Shown piece after piece: positions 37,079 to 51,900 of a DNA stretch of 64,000 nt. Position 1 is the stretch's first letter. Every line of letters begins with the position of its first letter. Under the pieces are notes generated by a model that was not told the origin of the DNA, did no database searches, and was given only the letters and a program-made list of their open reading frames with translations. The position numbers and the translations under genes are program-made. Origin of the DNA: Mactromeris polynyma (taxonomy: Eukaryota > Mollusca > Bivalvia > Venerida > Mactridae); the NCBI GenBank assembly GCA_032209605.1, contig JASFXZ010000001.1, positions 30,322,619 through 30,386,618 on the forward strand, written 5' to 3'.

Positions 37079-38546
37079 TACTTAATGTTCAAACACTATT
37101 CAATGTAAACATTTAAACGGCTTGTAAAACAAACGATTCTTGATCTCATTTATTACAATTGCGATTCCTCTCTGCAAAATTCTACTGTTTGACTCAATTA
37201 TTTTGTTTCCTGGGAATCCATCCTACTACATGTAGCACATTACTTGCTCATCCTAAACAACTCGATTGGGTGTGCTTTACTAAGAACTCGTTATCAACGG
37301 AGATATATTATTTTCATATTGAAGTAATTTTTTGGTTGAATTTAAATGTGCCATATACCAAAATGTTCGTCAAGGTCTGTAGTGACCATCGGCATAAAAT
37401 CCAAGATGGCGTCCAAAATAGCCGCCGTTTATAGAATGAAAGGGTACAATTAAAAAATGTCAAACTGTATTTTATTTATTCTTCCCCATTTCCTGTCTGA
37501 GTTTTGTATTGTCTCTCCTACCCTTCATTTGTCTGACTCATCCGCTTTGTTTTGTTTTATACCATTTAAAGTATATGTTTGTGTATTAAGTCCAATCTGC
37601 ATTTGTAAATGTTTACACGTATGTATGTATTTCCATGCATCCTTGCAAACTACACGCACCGGTTACTCGATGACGCTACACTACAGTAACCACTTCCATC
37701 GCAACCGGCACGTGATAATAGCCGGATCACGTGGAGTAATAAAATGGCGGATGCGCCAAAACAGGAAGTCTAAGAAATATTTAGGCTTTTTCCGTACCCC
37801 ACGGAGAGATTGGCTATTTACATCTTCGACCGATAGAATCTGTTATAAACACTATATTTGTTCTGTCTTGGGAATAGTAATGGGTCGGCGTAACATTTTA
37901 TCACATGGACAATATTACTCTCAATGTCAATCATACCAATCAGGTGTGGCATAAAATAAAGTTTTTCAATCATTAAATAATTGATATAAAACTACCATGA
38001 CATGAATATGTTCAACTGAAAATCAAAAATGAAAAAATAAAATTGGTCAAAATATATTGACGAAAACCTTGTGATGGCTGAGATCTCGGATATATGTAAG
38101 GTGAGATCACTGTGTAGGAGATTGGCGTCCTTTTCTGGTGACTGTGCAATGTGTATGTGACATTCATACACCACGTGTCCATTAATTTTATTAGCCCTCA
38201 GGTTGCCTGAAAGCAATTACTTTTTTTATTTTCATTTGTGTTTCAATCGTCATTTAGAGAAGTTTTATTTCATGACCGGATCTGCTGGAAGGCTTTTCTC
38301 GTGAATGTGATTTCCCCATAATGCATTTTTGTACAGTTCTTAACTTAGAAAAAGAGTATTTAAGGCATAAATGATTTACTCCATGTATAAAAGTACAAAT
38401 AAAAGTCAAATATAGCTATTTACGTACACAATAAATAATTTGAAGCGATGCATTCAACGAGACATGACTAAAGCTAACAGCAACAGTAACAGAGGTTATC
38501 TCCCATAAAACACAGAAAAACAGGGTCTGCGAATAAGAAAACTACT
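37079..38546. other. Non-coding stretch
   Basis: Holds a 165-codon plus frame (37,457-37,954) without domain, signal peptide or splice context. It looks like chance. Nothing else recognised. Confidence 0.4.
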
Positions 38547-38709
38547 TCAGTAAAACCTCACTTTAAGACCACTTCAACATTAAGAACACAATTCCACGTC
38601 CATTTTTACTGTTTTGCTCTTTATTCAACCTCAGTATTAAGACCACCTCATTAATTAGACCAGTTTTCAAGGGTCCGAATGGTGGTCTTATTATCGAGGT
38701 TTTACCGTA
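38547..38709 (+). mobile_element. CAGTAAAACCTCA-family MITE, near-complete copy
   Basis: About 160 bases. It starts CAGTAAAACCTCACTTTAAG, includes CTGTTTTGCTCTTTATTCAA, AAGACCACCTCATTAATTAG and GGTGGTCTTATTATCGAGG, and ends TTTTACCGTA. The ends are inverted repeats, as in Tc1/mariner-derived MITEs. It is a good reference copy for the family. Confidence 0.85.
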
Positions 38710-39495
38710 CAATTTCACAGCAAGTATATTACAAACAGTGATGCACACCCTATTCTTAACATACATTACATTTAAACACACATTTCTCATAATATCACAC
38801 ATGTAAAAACAGTTATACTGGCTATATGACAGTGTCACAAGTACATAATAAATAAATAGTGCGTATATATCATTAATTTACAACAATTACTCGTATATAA
38901 CCGTGGTATACATTGTTGAAGACATAAATGTTCGAAGTTACTTTTCAACCATTAAATATGTATCTGGCCCATATTAACCCATAAGACAGTTTTAATACGA
39001 ACAATTGCAATGTATCGCAAATTTAAAAAAGGTGTTTTCATGTTACAAAAAAGGACAAAACATGCAAAAGGCCCGCTTTTTAACAAAACTGGAAACTTTA
39101 TTTTCAATTTATAGATATTAAAAACGTTTTATTTGACTTATTTGGCAAACACAGAGAAATACATTATTAGTGTATTCGTTTATAATTAATTTTTATTGAT
39201 GTTTTAACTTTATCAAATATAGTTTTATGTTTATTTAGGAACCAGATGAAGTTGAACACATCAAAACCATTAGTGTAGTACTTAAAAACTGTCACGGATA
39301 TTGTATTGAATAAATCACAAAAGCTATATGTTAGACTTTATCTAGAGAAAAATCATATTCACAACGTATCACTGTATCTAAAATAGGATAAATACAATCA
39401 ACACATGACACTAGTGAACAGTCTGTCATTTAGGATCCCCGACACTTTTTGCTGAAATGTCTAGTTTAATTTGGTAAAAGGGAATACATTTATCT
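38710..39495. other. Downstream flank of the sushi gene; possible polyadenylation signals on the minus strand
   Basis: The plus strand carries TTTATT (minus AATAAA) at about 39,130, 39,188 and 39,233, any of which could serve the gene ending at 39,768. I cannot choose among them. Confidence 0.3.
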
Positions 39496-39650
39496 TACAG
39501 TAAAACCTCACTTAAAGACAAACTTGATAATAAGAACAACTCAACATAAAGAACACACTTTTCTAGTCCATTTTCACTATATTCAACCTCAAAAATAAGT
39601 CCAGTTTTCAAGGGTCCCATGTGTGGTCTTATTATTGAGGTTTTACTGTA
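39496..39650 (+). mobile_element. CAGTAAAACCTCA-family MITE
   Basis: TA-CAGTAAAACCTCACTTAA on the left and TTGAGGTTTTACTG-TA on the right. It lies about 120 bases past the stop codon of the sushi gene and may be part of its 3-prime UTR. Confidence 0.85.
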
Positions 39651-39767
39651 TTTTAAATCCAAGTGTTTACCTGACATTGGCGTTACTTTGATTACTGAGA
39701 TTAATGACCTATGCGATTTGTAAATTCTGAACCGTAAAATAACTTCACTTATTACAATAAATAAGTC

Positions 39768-39967
39768 CTAGTCTGGAGATGGAGAGTAATCGGTATTACT
39801 ACACTTCCGTCTTACAAGTATTACTGCAGTTGTCATAGCAACGATAGCAACAACAACTACAACAACTATTATAATTATGACAGTTGTGGACACTGTCTTG
39901 CCGTCAGCAGTATCTTCTATCTGTCCTTCAGCAGTCATTGTCGTGGTACGTTTTTCTTTAAGGTATT
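39768..39967 (-). CDS. Sushi-receptor gene exon 12: transmembrane helix, tail and stop
   Basis: Acceptor ATTTTCAG. A Thr-rich stalk is followed by TVIIIIVVVVVVAIVAM and TTAVILV, then RRKC and a tail ending DYSPSPD before TAG (39,768-39,770). The basic residues after the helix mark the cytoplasmic side. Confidence 0.88.
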
Positions 39968-42900
39968 CTGAAAATTTAACAGTTTATGTATTAATACTCG
40001 TATAGCAATAACATAAGTTATGTAACAACTCAATGGACTTCTAATAAACTGTATGGGACAGTAGAAATGTTTTTTCAAATAATTGTTCTAGCAATACTTT
40101 TGATATTTCGTGACGTGAGATTGGTAGTGGAAATAGTTATCATATGATGTCAAATAACATGCCATTATTAGTACAATATGTACGTTCTCAGTAGAGGCGT
40201 TAGCATGAACATGTTAGAATATACACTGGTCAGGCAACAGTATCGCCATATTGTATAGCAACTCTACAATACGTTTCACCACCAGGAGCGTATCCAGGCA
40301 TACGCACGTACGCCAATGCGTACAATTCGTCCGAAAAAGTGAATAAATAAAAGTTCCAAAAATGCAATAAATTGAAGGCTGAAGGGGTGGGGTTATGGGC
40401 AAATTCGCCCGAATTTATCAGTTGTTTGACACAGTAATTTAAGTGGTATGCTAATGACAAAGAAAATGCCAAATTAACACAGTGACTGAATATAGCATGA
40501 AAACGCCCCATTTGCCTCCTAATTTTCAGAATCTCCCACACCTACCCCTCCCCCATTCGCAGCCTTGCTGCTCGTTTCCCACCTACGATGCTCACACTTG
40601 GCGTACACTTAAAAACCGTCCAGGTACGCCCCTGACCATGAGCGCATATCATAATATACATGATACAAACTGACTTATTTGTAAGATCAAATAAGATCAA
40701 AACTATCTTACCACAATGTGTATAATTTCCTGACCAAGTACCATCAGCTTGACACGACATCTTAGCATACCCAAGTAACACGAATCCCTCATTACACTCA
40801 AACGTTACAGTAGATCCGTATGTGGTGCCACTATCAGTGGCTGTTCCATTTGCTAGTTCTTTGTATTCATCACAACCTGAATGGAAATCAAATGGACACA
40901 TAGAACATACTAGGAGAATAACAGCCATTACAGCATGCGTTTTACTCGGGAAAACATACGACAGCTTGATAGAAATGCTTGACATGTTCCGAAAAGTTCC
41001 ATCAGAAATTTAAAAAAAAATTGTTGCCCCCTAAATTTCTGCTTCAGTTTGTTTTTCTTTGTGGTCGGCCAGACCATTCCTTGCAATACTGACCCCATGC
41101 GTTATTACCCTTGCATCCCCTTAGTACGTACTGTTTTGTAGACTGTTGTTTTCTCGGGTCTCTAGTAGTATGTGAAAAGGCGTTGTCTTATGTATGCGAT
41201 TAAAAAATAGTACTAACCACTTAACCTATCTTTAAATTTCATTCCTTTTTACATATATGCAAGAAACTAACAAGTTCAGACTATATATGTATAATTCGGT
41301 CCCTTGACTGATGCCCCAACTACGATTGTCTCCATGCATTCTGAACTAACATATTTTCATCGCATCATACACGTTTGAGTATTGTAGAGGTTCCTGAAAT
41401 AGTTCGTCTTTGTGTGTTGACATGTTTGCATCTGATACAGGGGCGTATATTCCTAAAGGCCTTGTAAGGCCACGGCGTACACTTTTTTTCGAAATATCGA
41501 AAAATAAATGGGCAAAAATTGCAATAAGGTATTTAATGTATGTTTTTGATGTAATTGCAAGCGTATTAACCGGAACTAAATGTACACCAAAATGCATCAC
41601 TGACGATCTAGCTATAACATTCACCCCCCCGGACCTCCCCTAAAACGAGGCAAACACATCAATTTCAGATAAGTCTCGCCCTTGTGATGCGCAATATCGG
41701 AATCAAAAATAAACACAACTTAAGTACACGAAATCTTACATCGTATCTGTTTTTATGACATTCACATCAAGGAATGTATACCAGTATACTTACGGACCAG
41801 GTGACATTCTGTGCCATACCATTTAATGTCAGCGCTACATCTAGCAAGGTGATCTGTCGAGGTATATCCAACATTACACGTCTTCTGCACAAACGCCCCT
41901 ACCTCTGTACCATTCACAGAAGTGTCAAACGTCGCGTGTTGGTGTGTTGGAGCATCACATTCTAAATGATACAATCTCTAAATATGTACAGTACAACCAC
42001 TTCAGAACAACAAGTAAGACTTTACTGTCAATTAACCCCATCTAGAATAAAAACATCTCAACAATATCCAGCATCTGCGACTCCCAAAGAGTGTTGCGCA
42101 TCAATGTATATTTGCATTGTAACAGCTTACAGCACCAAACATAAATGTAAAGAATTCATTCGCATGCGAGGCATGGGCATTATTTGTTTATAACCAAGTC
42201 ATTAACCGAAGTTCAGAGCAACACTCTTTGGGTAGCGCACATTTTACATTAGTCGAGAGATTATTTGCTCATCAGAACTAAATTGATAGTTAATTGTAAA
42301 TGCAGAAAAAATGAATACTGACTTTGGTCTGGGGCTACCTTGGAGAGAACTTTACTGTATTCAAGTGATTTACTTTTCCGTTTGATTTAAGCTTAAAATG
42401 AACCCTGGCACCCGGGGTAGAATATACATTTGAAAAATGTCAATATTACCAACCTCTAGTCATTATCTCTCTACTAATTACAAATTTAGATGTTTTACTT
42501 GTTTGATAAGGTTTTTGCTCAAGAAAGGGCCGCTCGACACAGGATGAGGGTAGTTTGTTATGTAAAGTACGAGGAAAGTTTATTTTTAGTTGTAACACAA
42601 GCGCACGAAGAAATGAACTGCGTTTTGTACATTCTCATTGATATAATCACATTCGGGTATTACATGCAATAGGTTCATTGTATCAAACTAAAACACTTGC
42701 ATGACAATAACTAACCATCAACCCAGCTGTAGACTACGAGCGTTCCACCGTTTGCTCTCTCTGCCTTGGTTCCATTGCCAAATGTTTGTGGAATACATAG
42801 CAATCCAGCTGCAATACAAATTATGTTTCTTTTTACGTAATTATCCCGAACCGACATCCGAACTGAACTTATGTCTTCAACTATACTTATCTTATTCACC

Positions 42901-45900
42901 ATTGCTTGAGCTGTAATATCGGCAAACATTTAAGAACTACAGGTGCACCTTGTGCGCGATCTCGGCATTTTTTTAATAAAGAGTCACCAATATAAAACAA
43001 GAAATTTCTTGAACAAAAATGGTCGGCGCAATTTGAAGTTTAAAATTTGTTGTGCAGCATAAAAAAATGCCGAGATATTACGATTGTGGGATTCAGTGGA
43101 TTTCGGTAAGGCAACGTTCCCTTTATCGAAAGGTTAACCAATCCGCGTCAATGTTACAAACGATGTTCGGTTGAATAGAAATTGTCTTGTTGGTTAACGT
43201 AAGATTCGATTGGTTTACACAACACTGATATGCAAATAGCAAAGCCATGTTAGCCATACAAATAAATTTGTCATTTCTTGAACCAATTTTGTCAACACCA
43301 GGAAGATGATTGTAAACGAGGTAAGTTTTAATTGCACATTTATGGAAACACAGTAATGAATGTTGATTTACAAATGGCTAAAGAATAGATAACGCCGTAA
43401 ATACATACTGTGCTAAAAAAAAGAAAATACGTTCAGCATGAATTATCACATACAAAGAGCACATCCAGTTCAAAAGCACTGGGAGACATGGACATATAAT
43501 CAATGTTAATAACTGTGATTAGTTGAACATTAATGTTTTTCAATTAGAATCACATGCCAAAAGCATAACTAAGATTTTAAATAAACTTACCGTGAGTACC
43601 ATGCTCTCTGGGTATGTTTATCCACCATTTATTTAAAATTGACGTATCGGAAAGAATGAGAAAATATTCAGGTATATGGTAGTAACCAAACCTAGCACCA
43701 CCGAGTTGACAATCATCACCATTGATCCAAGTTTTGTCAGCCATGTAGCCGGTTGTAGGAAACCTGTACCGGTTGTTTATAGCTGAAGAGTTATTTATCT
43801 CAGCCTGGAAAATGAAATACAGCTGTACAAGACGTATCACACTCATGAAAGGGAGAAGCATTGGCAAAGGGAAGGACGTATTTACATTAAGGGCCTCCCA
43901 TCAAAGATTCCTAGGTAAAGAATTCACGTAAATATGAGGAGGGGTGCATATCAAGACTAAATAAAGGAGCTGATTTGGGGGACAACAGATGACACCACTA
44001 AGATTAAAATAAAGAAAACAGCCTCGCAGTCGTAGAACTGTCAGTATACATACTGGGGTACGTATAAAACACGGCCTGTCCGCACTAATAGCTAGTGTAC
44101 AGAATAAATTAAAATGTATATGGAAGGAACTGTCAGTATAAATACCTTGGGAAATGCAAAATGTAATACTTGTATTAATATGACTTCATTTCAAATTACT
44201 GGAGCTTAATTTCAAAGAAACTAATTAAAAATAGTATACCTGTGTCTTGTTAAATAAAATAGGAGAATATATGTGTTTAAACCATGGTTTGCGGAAGAAT
44301 TGTCTAAGGAAAGGTATTTTGACAAACAAACATTGTGTTCTCAAAAAGTCCCCGTAATTTAATACACCAACGATTGATATTGTGTCCGCGATATAAACAC
44401 AATAATATTTCGTGTCCATGTAAACAAAGAACCCACAATGATTTTATTTCAATATTGGAGATAAGTTATTCAGAGAGGTAACATGAAATATCTTGAAAAA
44501 AGATGGTCGGCGCAGTTTGAAGGTTAAGATTTGTTGTGCAACATAAAAAATGTTACGATTGCTCGTCACTCCAGATCCAAAATGGATTTCCGTAAATTCA
44601 CCGAAATTCAGTGGATTTCGATAAGGTAACGTAACCTTTATCGAAATATTAACCAATCCGCATCAAGGTTACAAACGTTGTTTTGTTGAAGAAATGTTGG
44701 TTTAGTGGTTATCGTAAGATTTAATTGGTTTACACTGAACATGCAAATAGCAAAACCATGTCAGTACGACTGTGCCGAAAAATAATTGAGCTGATATTGT
44801 TGAGATGTCAGCTTATAACATTTAACAAGGTTTTCTGTACATATCAGTACGTGTATGGTATTTCGCGTCATATCTCATTGAGTTTTATAATTCATTTTTA
44901 TATGCAGTTGCCAAATTATAAATACAAATGTTTGAAGTTCCTATCAATGAAACGTTGTCAAGAGTGTACTTACAAAAGCCACAGTTAATCCATTGGAAAT
45001 TCGAAACTTAATAGGAAATTTAATTATATGCTCGAATTCATCAAAATCTAACGATACTCTCCTTGTAAAATACGGAGGTATCGTCGCCAATCTCCAGGCG
45101 AATATCTCTACTACGGCTTCTGACACCATCCAGTCAAATCTAGTAAACTTTCTTCCATCAAATATTGCTGAAATACATATTGTTCGATACAAAAAATATA
45201 TTCTTTTATTACCTCCAATAATTGAAGAGCATTACTTGTCTACAATTGATAAACATACATATTTAATTTTGTACATACATGTATATATGTACTTTGAATA
45301 TATATATGCAAAATATGACATATACAATCTATGAAAATATTATTCCAAGTATCAAATGAAACACACAAATCAGAAACAAATACACACTACAATGTTAGAA
45401 TGAACATCAACGAAGAGCTATGCATATAAAGAGAGATATGACAAAATAGTAATACATATTCTCAGTCAAGATACAAGTTTTACATGCAAAACACATACTC
45501 AAAAAAACAGAAACATAATATTAGAATGAGCATCTATAAAGAACTTAGAATATAAAAGTGATACCGGTCAACTAACAGCACGACACGAGGCCAATAGCCA
45601 ACTTTACGCTGCCTTAGTCAAACATCAAGATTACCTTATTTCGAAAACTAAACATAAGGACACTTATGATGAAAATCTACGACACCGTTTTGATTTGTAT
45701 TTGAATTGCATAATGTAAAATTATCAGTTGGTAAGTTTCAGATGTTTCAAATTGTTTTTTAATTCTGATAATTTAATATTCAACTGGCGTCATATGACCT
45801 TGAAGCCTGACCTTCGTGTTTGAACATACTCAAATAAATGCGAGCACTTAAGAGGAACACTATTTGGAAGACAAACATAATGATTGTCTGTCGTTGAAGG

Positions 45901-48900
45901 ATTGTATCTCTAGATTACTTCTATATTGTTTCAAGTCTTACTACTTGGAAAACTGTTGCGGAAGAGAGATTGTTGCCCAATGTATGACCGCTTTGCGGCA
46001 CAGGAGATTGTCACGAGTACTTTACATTGTCCATTCAACAGAATATGTAGTATAATTATTCTATAGAAGGAGCAAAGGGAGAGGACATTTAGATTGGATA
46101 CAGGGGCATAACTCGGGACAATCTGCTGTCCACAAGAGATGCTACTATGTACTCATATACCTGTCATAATATTTTAAAGCGTCGTACTTTTTGTCTCTGT
46201 AAATAATGCACATATTTTTACGTATATTTGTATGTCATAGCTTTTATTCCATCTGAAAAAAAACAGCTGTTTATTATTAATTAGGACCAATCAGATTGGT
46301 CCTAAATGGATTTCATAAGATTATTTTTAGGTATGCGCAATAGTGCACGAAAGTATTCAGTTTCTTACACATGTTTTTGTTTTATTATTTTTTTAGTAAC
46401 ATTTAACAACTGTTTTTTTTCAGTTGTATATGCATATATGTAATTATTTATTACACACTATTGTATAACGTTAATGTCATAACGTATCATGTGATATTTT
46501 AATGTTTTATTGTACTGTCTAGTCTCTTATAACTCTTATTAAGAGTGGCTATATACTTATAGTTGGCTCTGTTGTTATGTTATCGTACAATATATGTACA
46601 TGTATATAGATGAGACGAAAAAAATAATAATATAAATACATATACACTCAACAATTATAAATGTATAAACGCATACCATGACAAAAAGTGAGTATATATA
46701 AAAGTACGTGTATGTAGCTTGTGATTGGCAACAATAGACTTAAGTACAATCGGCTTGTCATTTCTCTAGTCATGTTGCATGATTAAATCATGTGGAGTCT
46801 TAACTATTTCTTTAATCACATTGTACATTTCATCCTCGGCATTTATATCACACTTTTACTGTACACTTGTAGTATATGTGCAATCAAGAATAAGTTATGA
46901 TGCGTACGTGATCCGAAAATAACTTCAATTGAACTTATCCGAATATTGCTTTACTACGAATACATTTAACGAAAGTGGTAAAATATACACGGTTGCAAGT
47001 CTGTCATAGACAAGCATGTGTACTTTTATCAAGAAAATGCTAATAATATGGGTTGTTTTCACTACAGACTGAATTCAGTTAACCTTGATGAAGTCTTCAC
47101 ATAACAGCGCAAAAACAGCATTATTCGTAAAATTCTTTACCGTAAAGTCAGGTTAATGTTGAAGTAGTTGGCACTTTTTTAGTTACTTACAACTAGTCAA
47201 TATTTACCTCCATATGTTGAAGAGTCGACCCAAACACGAAAAGATGTATCACTGAATCCGTACACAAGATACGCATTCGTCTTTGAACTGTCATTGAAGA
47301 CGACATTCAAAGCAGATCCTGAAAGTTTACCGAATACAAAATGTTCAAAAACACACACAAGTCTGGATGCTGAACGAACTCAAAGCGGCTTAATAAGCCA
47401 TACACACTTTCCAACAGTCTGTATTTTTGCATAGTTACTTTAAACCGGCTGCATCACTGTTTTTTGTCTTATCAGATGGCTTTATGAAAGTTTCAAAAAT
47501 TCTGCATTACAGTGCATTTTATAAAGACATTTCAGTTCTTTGATATAAATTTACGTATTCATGAAACGAACGTAGCCGATTTAGACTTCAAAACGACAGA
47601 AAGATTGTCTGTGATAATTTCAGTGTTTCCCACCTAACATAGTACTGGCATGTAACCAGGAAAGTACTGGGTAGATTCCAGGAAAGTACTGGTTAGGTGC
47701 CAGGAAAATGGTAACTGTACGATAGGTCTCATTGGCACTGTGCAGTAACTGTCTTTGGCTTCAAAAATTGTCTGTTTGATCTATACTGCTATACTGGCAG
47801 GTAAATTTCCGCCTTCGGTTTCAAAAAGTCTATTTATGGTGTGCGGGGGACATACCGGGTCGACCAAAATACCATAAAGTGCATTATAAAATGTGCGAGG
47901 CGACGGGCGACCTCATAAACAGTAATACCAAACCATACCAAACCTGTGATAATTTCTTGAAACACGACGATTTGTGGTTTTCGAATCAATCGTTTGTATT
48001 ACAGTCGGAAATTGAGGTACGGTTTCATTGTGTGACTTCCCAGTGAAGCAAAATGGCATCGAAGATATTTAGGAGATGAATGTCTTATTTCTTTAAAAAT
48101 GTTTCAAAGTCCGCGAAATAAAACGTAATTAAGTCATTAAGGATGTCATTCCTCGTCAAATATGTAAAATTGTTGTATACATATCTTATTTATATGCAAA
48201 CAAACGTTCAGCCGCTATATTCTTAGACAAAACTGAAATATCTTACAAAATCTTTGATCAGGAATGAACACTCACCGACTCCATCAGCATAGAATGTTGA
48301 ATCATTGTGTGCCATCTTTGCCCTCACAACGACTAAACCAGGGTGTTCCCCTAGTCCGTGGCTTACTTCATAAAACGAATCTACGGCTGTGATACAATGT
48401 GGTATGTTATATCTGTTCATTCTGTATATTGTGGGAAGATATTTGCTTTTACATTTTTAAATCAAAGGACTGAAGGTCCTGGAAGGTGCTTCCAAGGCAA
48501 GACATTATCCTATAAGATACGACTACTATTCGGGTAAACTCGTTCGCCGAAAATGATATAAATAATTCAAATAGAAAAGCCGTTTGTATCAAGACTCCCT
48601 CCAATCCACAATTGATATATCCCTGACAAATCAGCCATTATACATCAAATCTATAATAAAATCAGAGGACTTAACATGTAGCTCTACTATTTGCTTGAGA
48701 CGATGAATATGGCGGTAGTTCGAGTAGACCATCCGGTTGACGATGATAGCATAGAGACACTTAATCGCCTCAACATAAAAGCCAATTATCAATTTAGTCA
48801 CCATTTTATTACTTACAATTACTTCAACTAGAATGCACCTTATCGGCCGGTGGCTCACCCGGTTAGCGAGGGGGATGGGCACTGGAAAGCCAATTGGGAT

Positions 48901-51900
48901 ATCGTAGGTTCGAACCTAGAGTTAGGCAAATGGTCTCTGGCACTTCAACTGATGATAATACATCCAAATGCATGTGGCGTCCTCCTCTGATTGATGTGAG
49001 GAAGTTTTCACTTGCTTGCGGGGACCATATTTGTACTGGTTGGCAACACAGTCATACCGCCGTACATACATTGTTGTGAAACGGCGTAAATCCCCCCAAT
49101 ACAACTTTACTAGACAACTTATCTGGATTTACATTTTGAAGTGTTGGCTCTCATTGTTTTCTCCGATATAAAAAAGTCAGGATCTGGCAATGAGGAAAGT
49201 TTCCAAGCCCGGGCTCGAATCCAACTGTAGTATACGCCGGAGTTGGTCCCGTAGCCGAGATAATTGTATGACGCTGAAATGTGACACACGGCACATGTTT
49301 AATGTATACATACATTTAGTACTCCGTGTTAAAAATATTGACTAGTTGGAACACAATTTTTGTAATTTTCAGTGATAGTGATTTTGACTTATTATAACAT
49401 ATATTTCCACTGCCAATTTTTATCTAAATAAAACAACAAACGACAGACGGACGGACGGACGGATAACTATTACCATGCTTCATAATAAGAAATAAGTCAC
49501 GTACTAACGTGGACAAAGACAGTACGAGACGGTGAGCGGACAGTTTAAATTCGGGAAAACTTCTGCAATTAAAGGGCCGAAAACCTCGAATGTTTGGGTC
49601 AATCTACATAGTAATCGATCCCAATAATTTAACTATTGTGATAAAGATTGGTGATCACTTGATAAGACTGATTAACGGTCCAGTTGGACAACATTGGTGG
49701 GCGCCACCCGCCGCTCACTGCAGATTGCGAGCATATGGCATTGTAATAAGTTTAAGCAATTAAAATTGCATAATAAATTATCATTTTTGAATGACATTAG
49801 TCACGTATTACTCGTACTTACTTTGGGATCCATACTGAGTTCCACCGAATTGAATTGTAGTAGATACATTGATGTACTGATTGTCGTAAATGTACACAAC
49901 GAAATTTGGTTCATCAAAGACACCATCATCATCAGGTCGAAATCCTGTATTGCAAACATAATAATGTTAATTGATAGGCAGTTTAGATAAACTACTAATT
50001 TCTTATATTACGCTTGTACCTGCAATAGCGTTGTTATGATCCTGTCATCAAATATTGATTCTACATCAGACTAGTTTTGTTTAGGGAATGTGTGCGAGTG
50101 TGTGTCCTGTCAGATATGATCTACCCCATGTTCCTGGGATGTCAATAAAAAAAATTACAAATCAATTTCAAACTGTACGCAGTACATTTAAAAACACACC
50201 CTTTTGTACCTGTGATATGTCTTTTAAATGTCATTTTGTGTGTTATAAAACTAATTTTTATATGAAAATACCCGTTGATTGAAAGAAAGGTTAGCGTTCA
50301 CCATTGTGTAAAATGAAATAACGCCATGTCAAGTTCTTATCTTGCATCCCTAGTTAAGTTCGTGACATTTGAGAAATCTTACATTTTGCGTTATTAAATG
50401 TACTGGGTATATATAACATTCAGTCAGTCAAAAAGAATCGAGACCATATCGATAGATTAAAAATCGAAATACAAAAATGCTCACTATAACCACTAGATCT
50501 TGAATATAACAAAGTATGAATGGCGTGTGGTGTGTCGTACATGCAGTAATACACAACTGACTGTTTTTGTTGACTGGTAATAAGTGGATTAAATGGATGT
50601 CTAAATATAACGAATAGCCAAGTCAAGTCGATAAGTAAGTGTTCATCAAGTGTATGAGTTGAGTGAAGTTTGCGCGGTAATCATACATCGTACATCAACA
50701 TTACATACCGACCCAGATTGAATACAGAGCCAGCACTGATATCGTTATTTGTCTTATATTTTTGAATACATATCTTAAATCGAACCCAGAGCTAGCACTG
50801 ACATCAACATTCGAAATGGGTCCGCGACGAATACATATATGGAGTTGAATAACGAGCCAGTTCGCACTTCGTTATTCGAGTTTTCTACATATTTGAATAC
50901 ATACCTTGTAGCAAACCCAGAGCTAGCACTGACATCAACATTCGAAATGGGTCCGCGACGAATACATATCTAGAGATGAATAGCGAGCCAGCTCGTACAT
51001 CGTTTTTTAGAGTGTTCTCCCCTAGTATTCAAGGGAAGTCACTCTAACGGACTTTTTTAGAGTGATTTCCCCTGGTAATTTAAGGGAAGCCACTCGTACC
51101 GACTTATTTTTATAGTTTTTTTAGAGTGATCTCCCCTGGTAATGAAGGGAAGTCACTCTAACGGACTTATTTTTAAGTTTTTTAGATTGACCTCCCCTGG
51201 TTATCAAGGGAAGTCACTCTTACCGACTTATTTTTTAGAATGACCTGCCCTGATTATCAAGGTAAACTACTATCAAAGCCTTATTTGTTTAGTTTTTTAG
51301 AGTGACCTCCCCTGGTAATAAAGGGAAGTCACTCTTACGGACTTACTTTTTAGTTTTTGGGATATCACGTTTGGTTGAAAACATTACACTCAGTTCGATT
51401 AAAATCTTCATTCATGTGATAAAGACAAATTGTTTCAACAACTGTGGAAAAATGTCTACGAAAATGTTTTGTGTACGTTTAAATTAAATGTAAATTAGGA
51501 CCAACAAATACAACATTGCTATTAGCGAAGTAAAAGTAAATCGCTCGCGCACTTGGCTATGCTCTCTATCAGATCCGCGCGCTATTAATACATATTAAAA
51601 AGAAAATAACGGCGGCTAGTCACACAATGAGTTCCTTTCTGCAATAAAACATCTCATACTTGAATAAGATATATTTATTCTCCTCGTGGGGATGGTGACT
51701 GGTGAAGCTAGTATTGTACAATTAAAACAACACGTATGTTGTTGTAAACAAAGGGGCTTCACCTTGCTTCAAAACTTCAGCAGCTCTCTAAAGCAGTGAA
51801 TACAATTGTCCCTTCAGTACTTTGATATATGCTTCTTTACAACTATTGGAAGTATCAAATGTATCGACAGATGCCAATGTTTGCGCAGTCCACAAGAAGG

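Noticed and set aside
37457..37954. 165-codon plus frame
   Set aside because: No domain, no signal peptide and no splice context. Its composition fits chance in a stop-poor stretch.
40285..40640. Firm hAT assignment
   Set aside because: The ends fit, but I found no matching 8-bp target duplication, so I kept it as possible only.
48842..48930. Functional tRNA gene
   Set aside because: A and B boxes are present, but there is no acceptor stem and the sequence continues into a SINE core.
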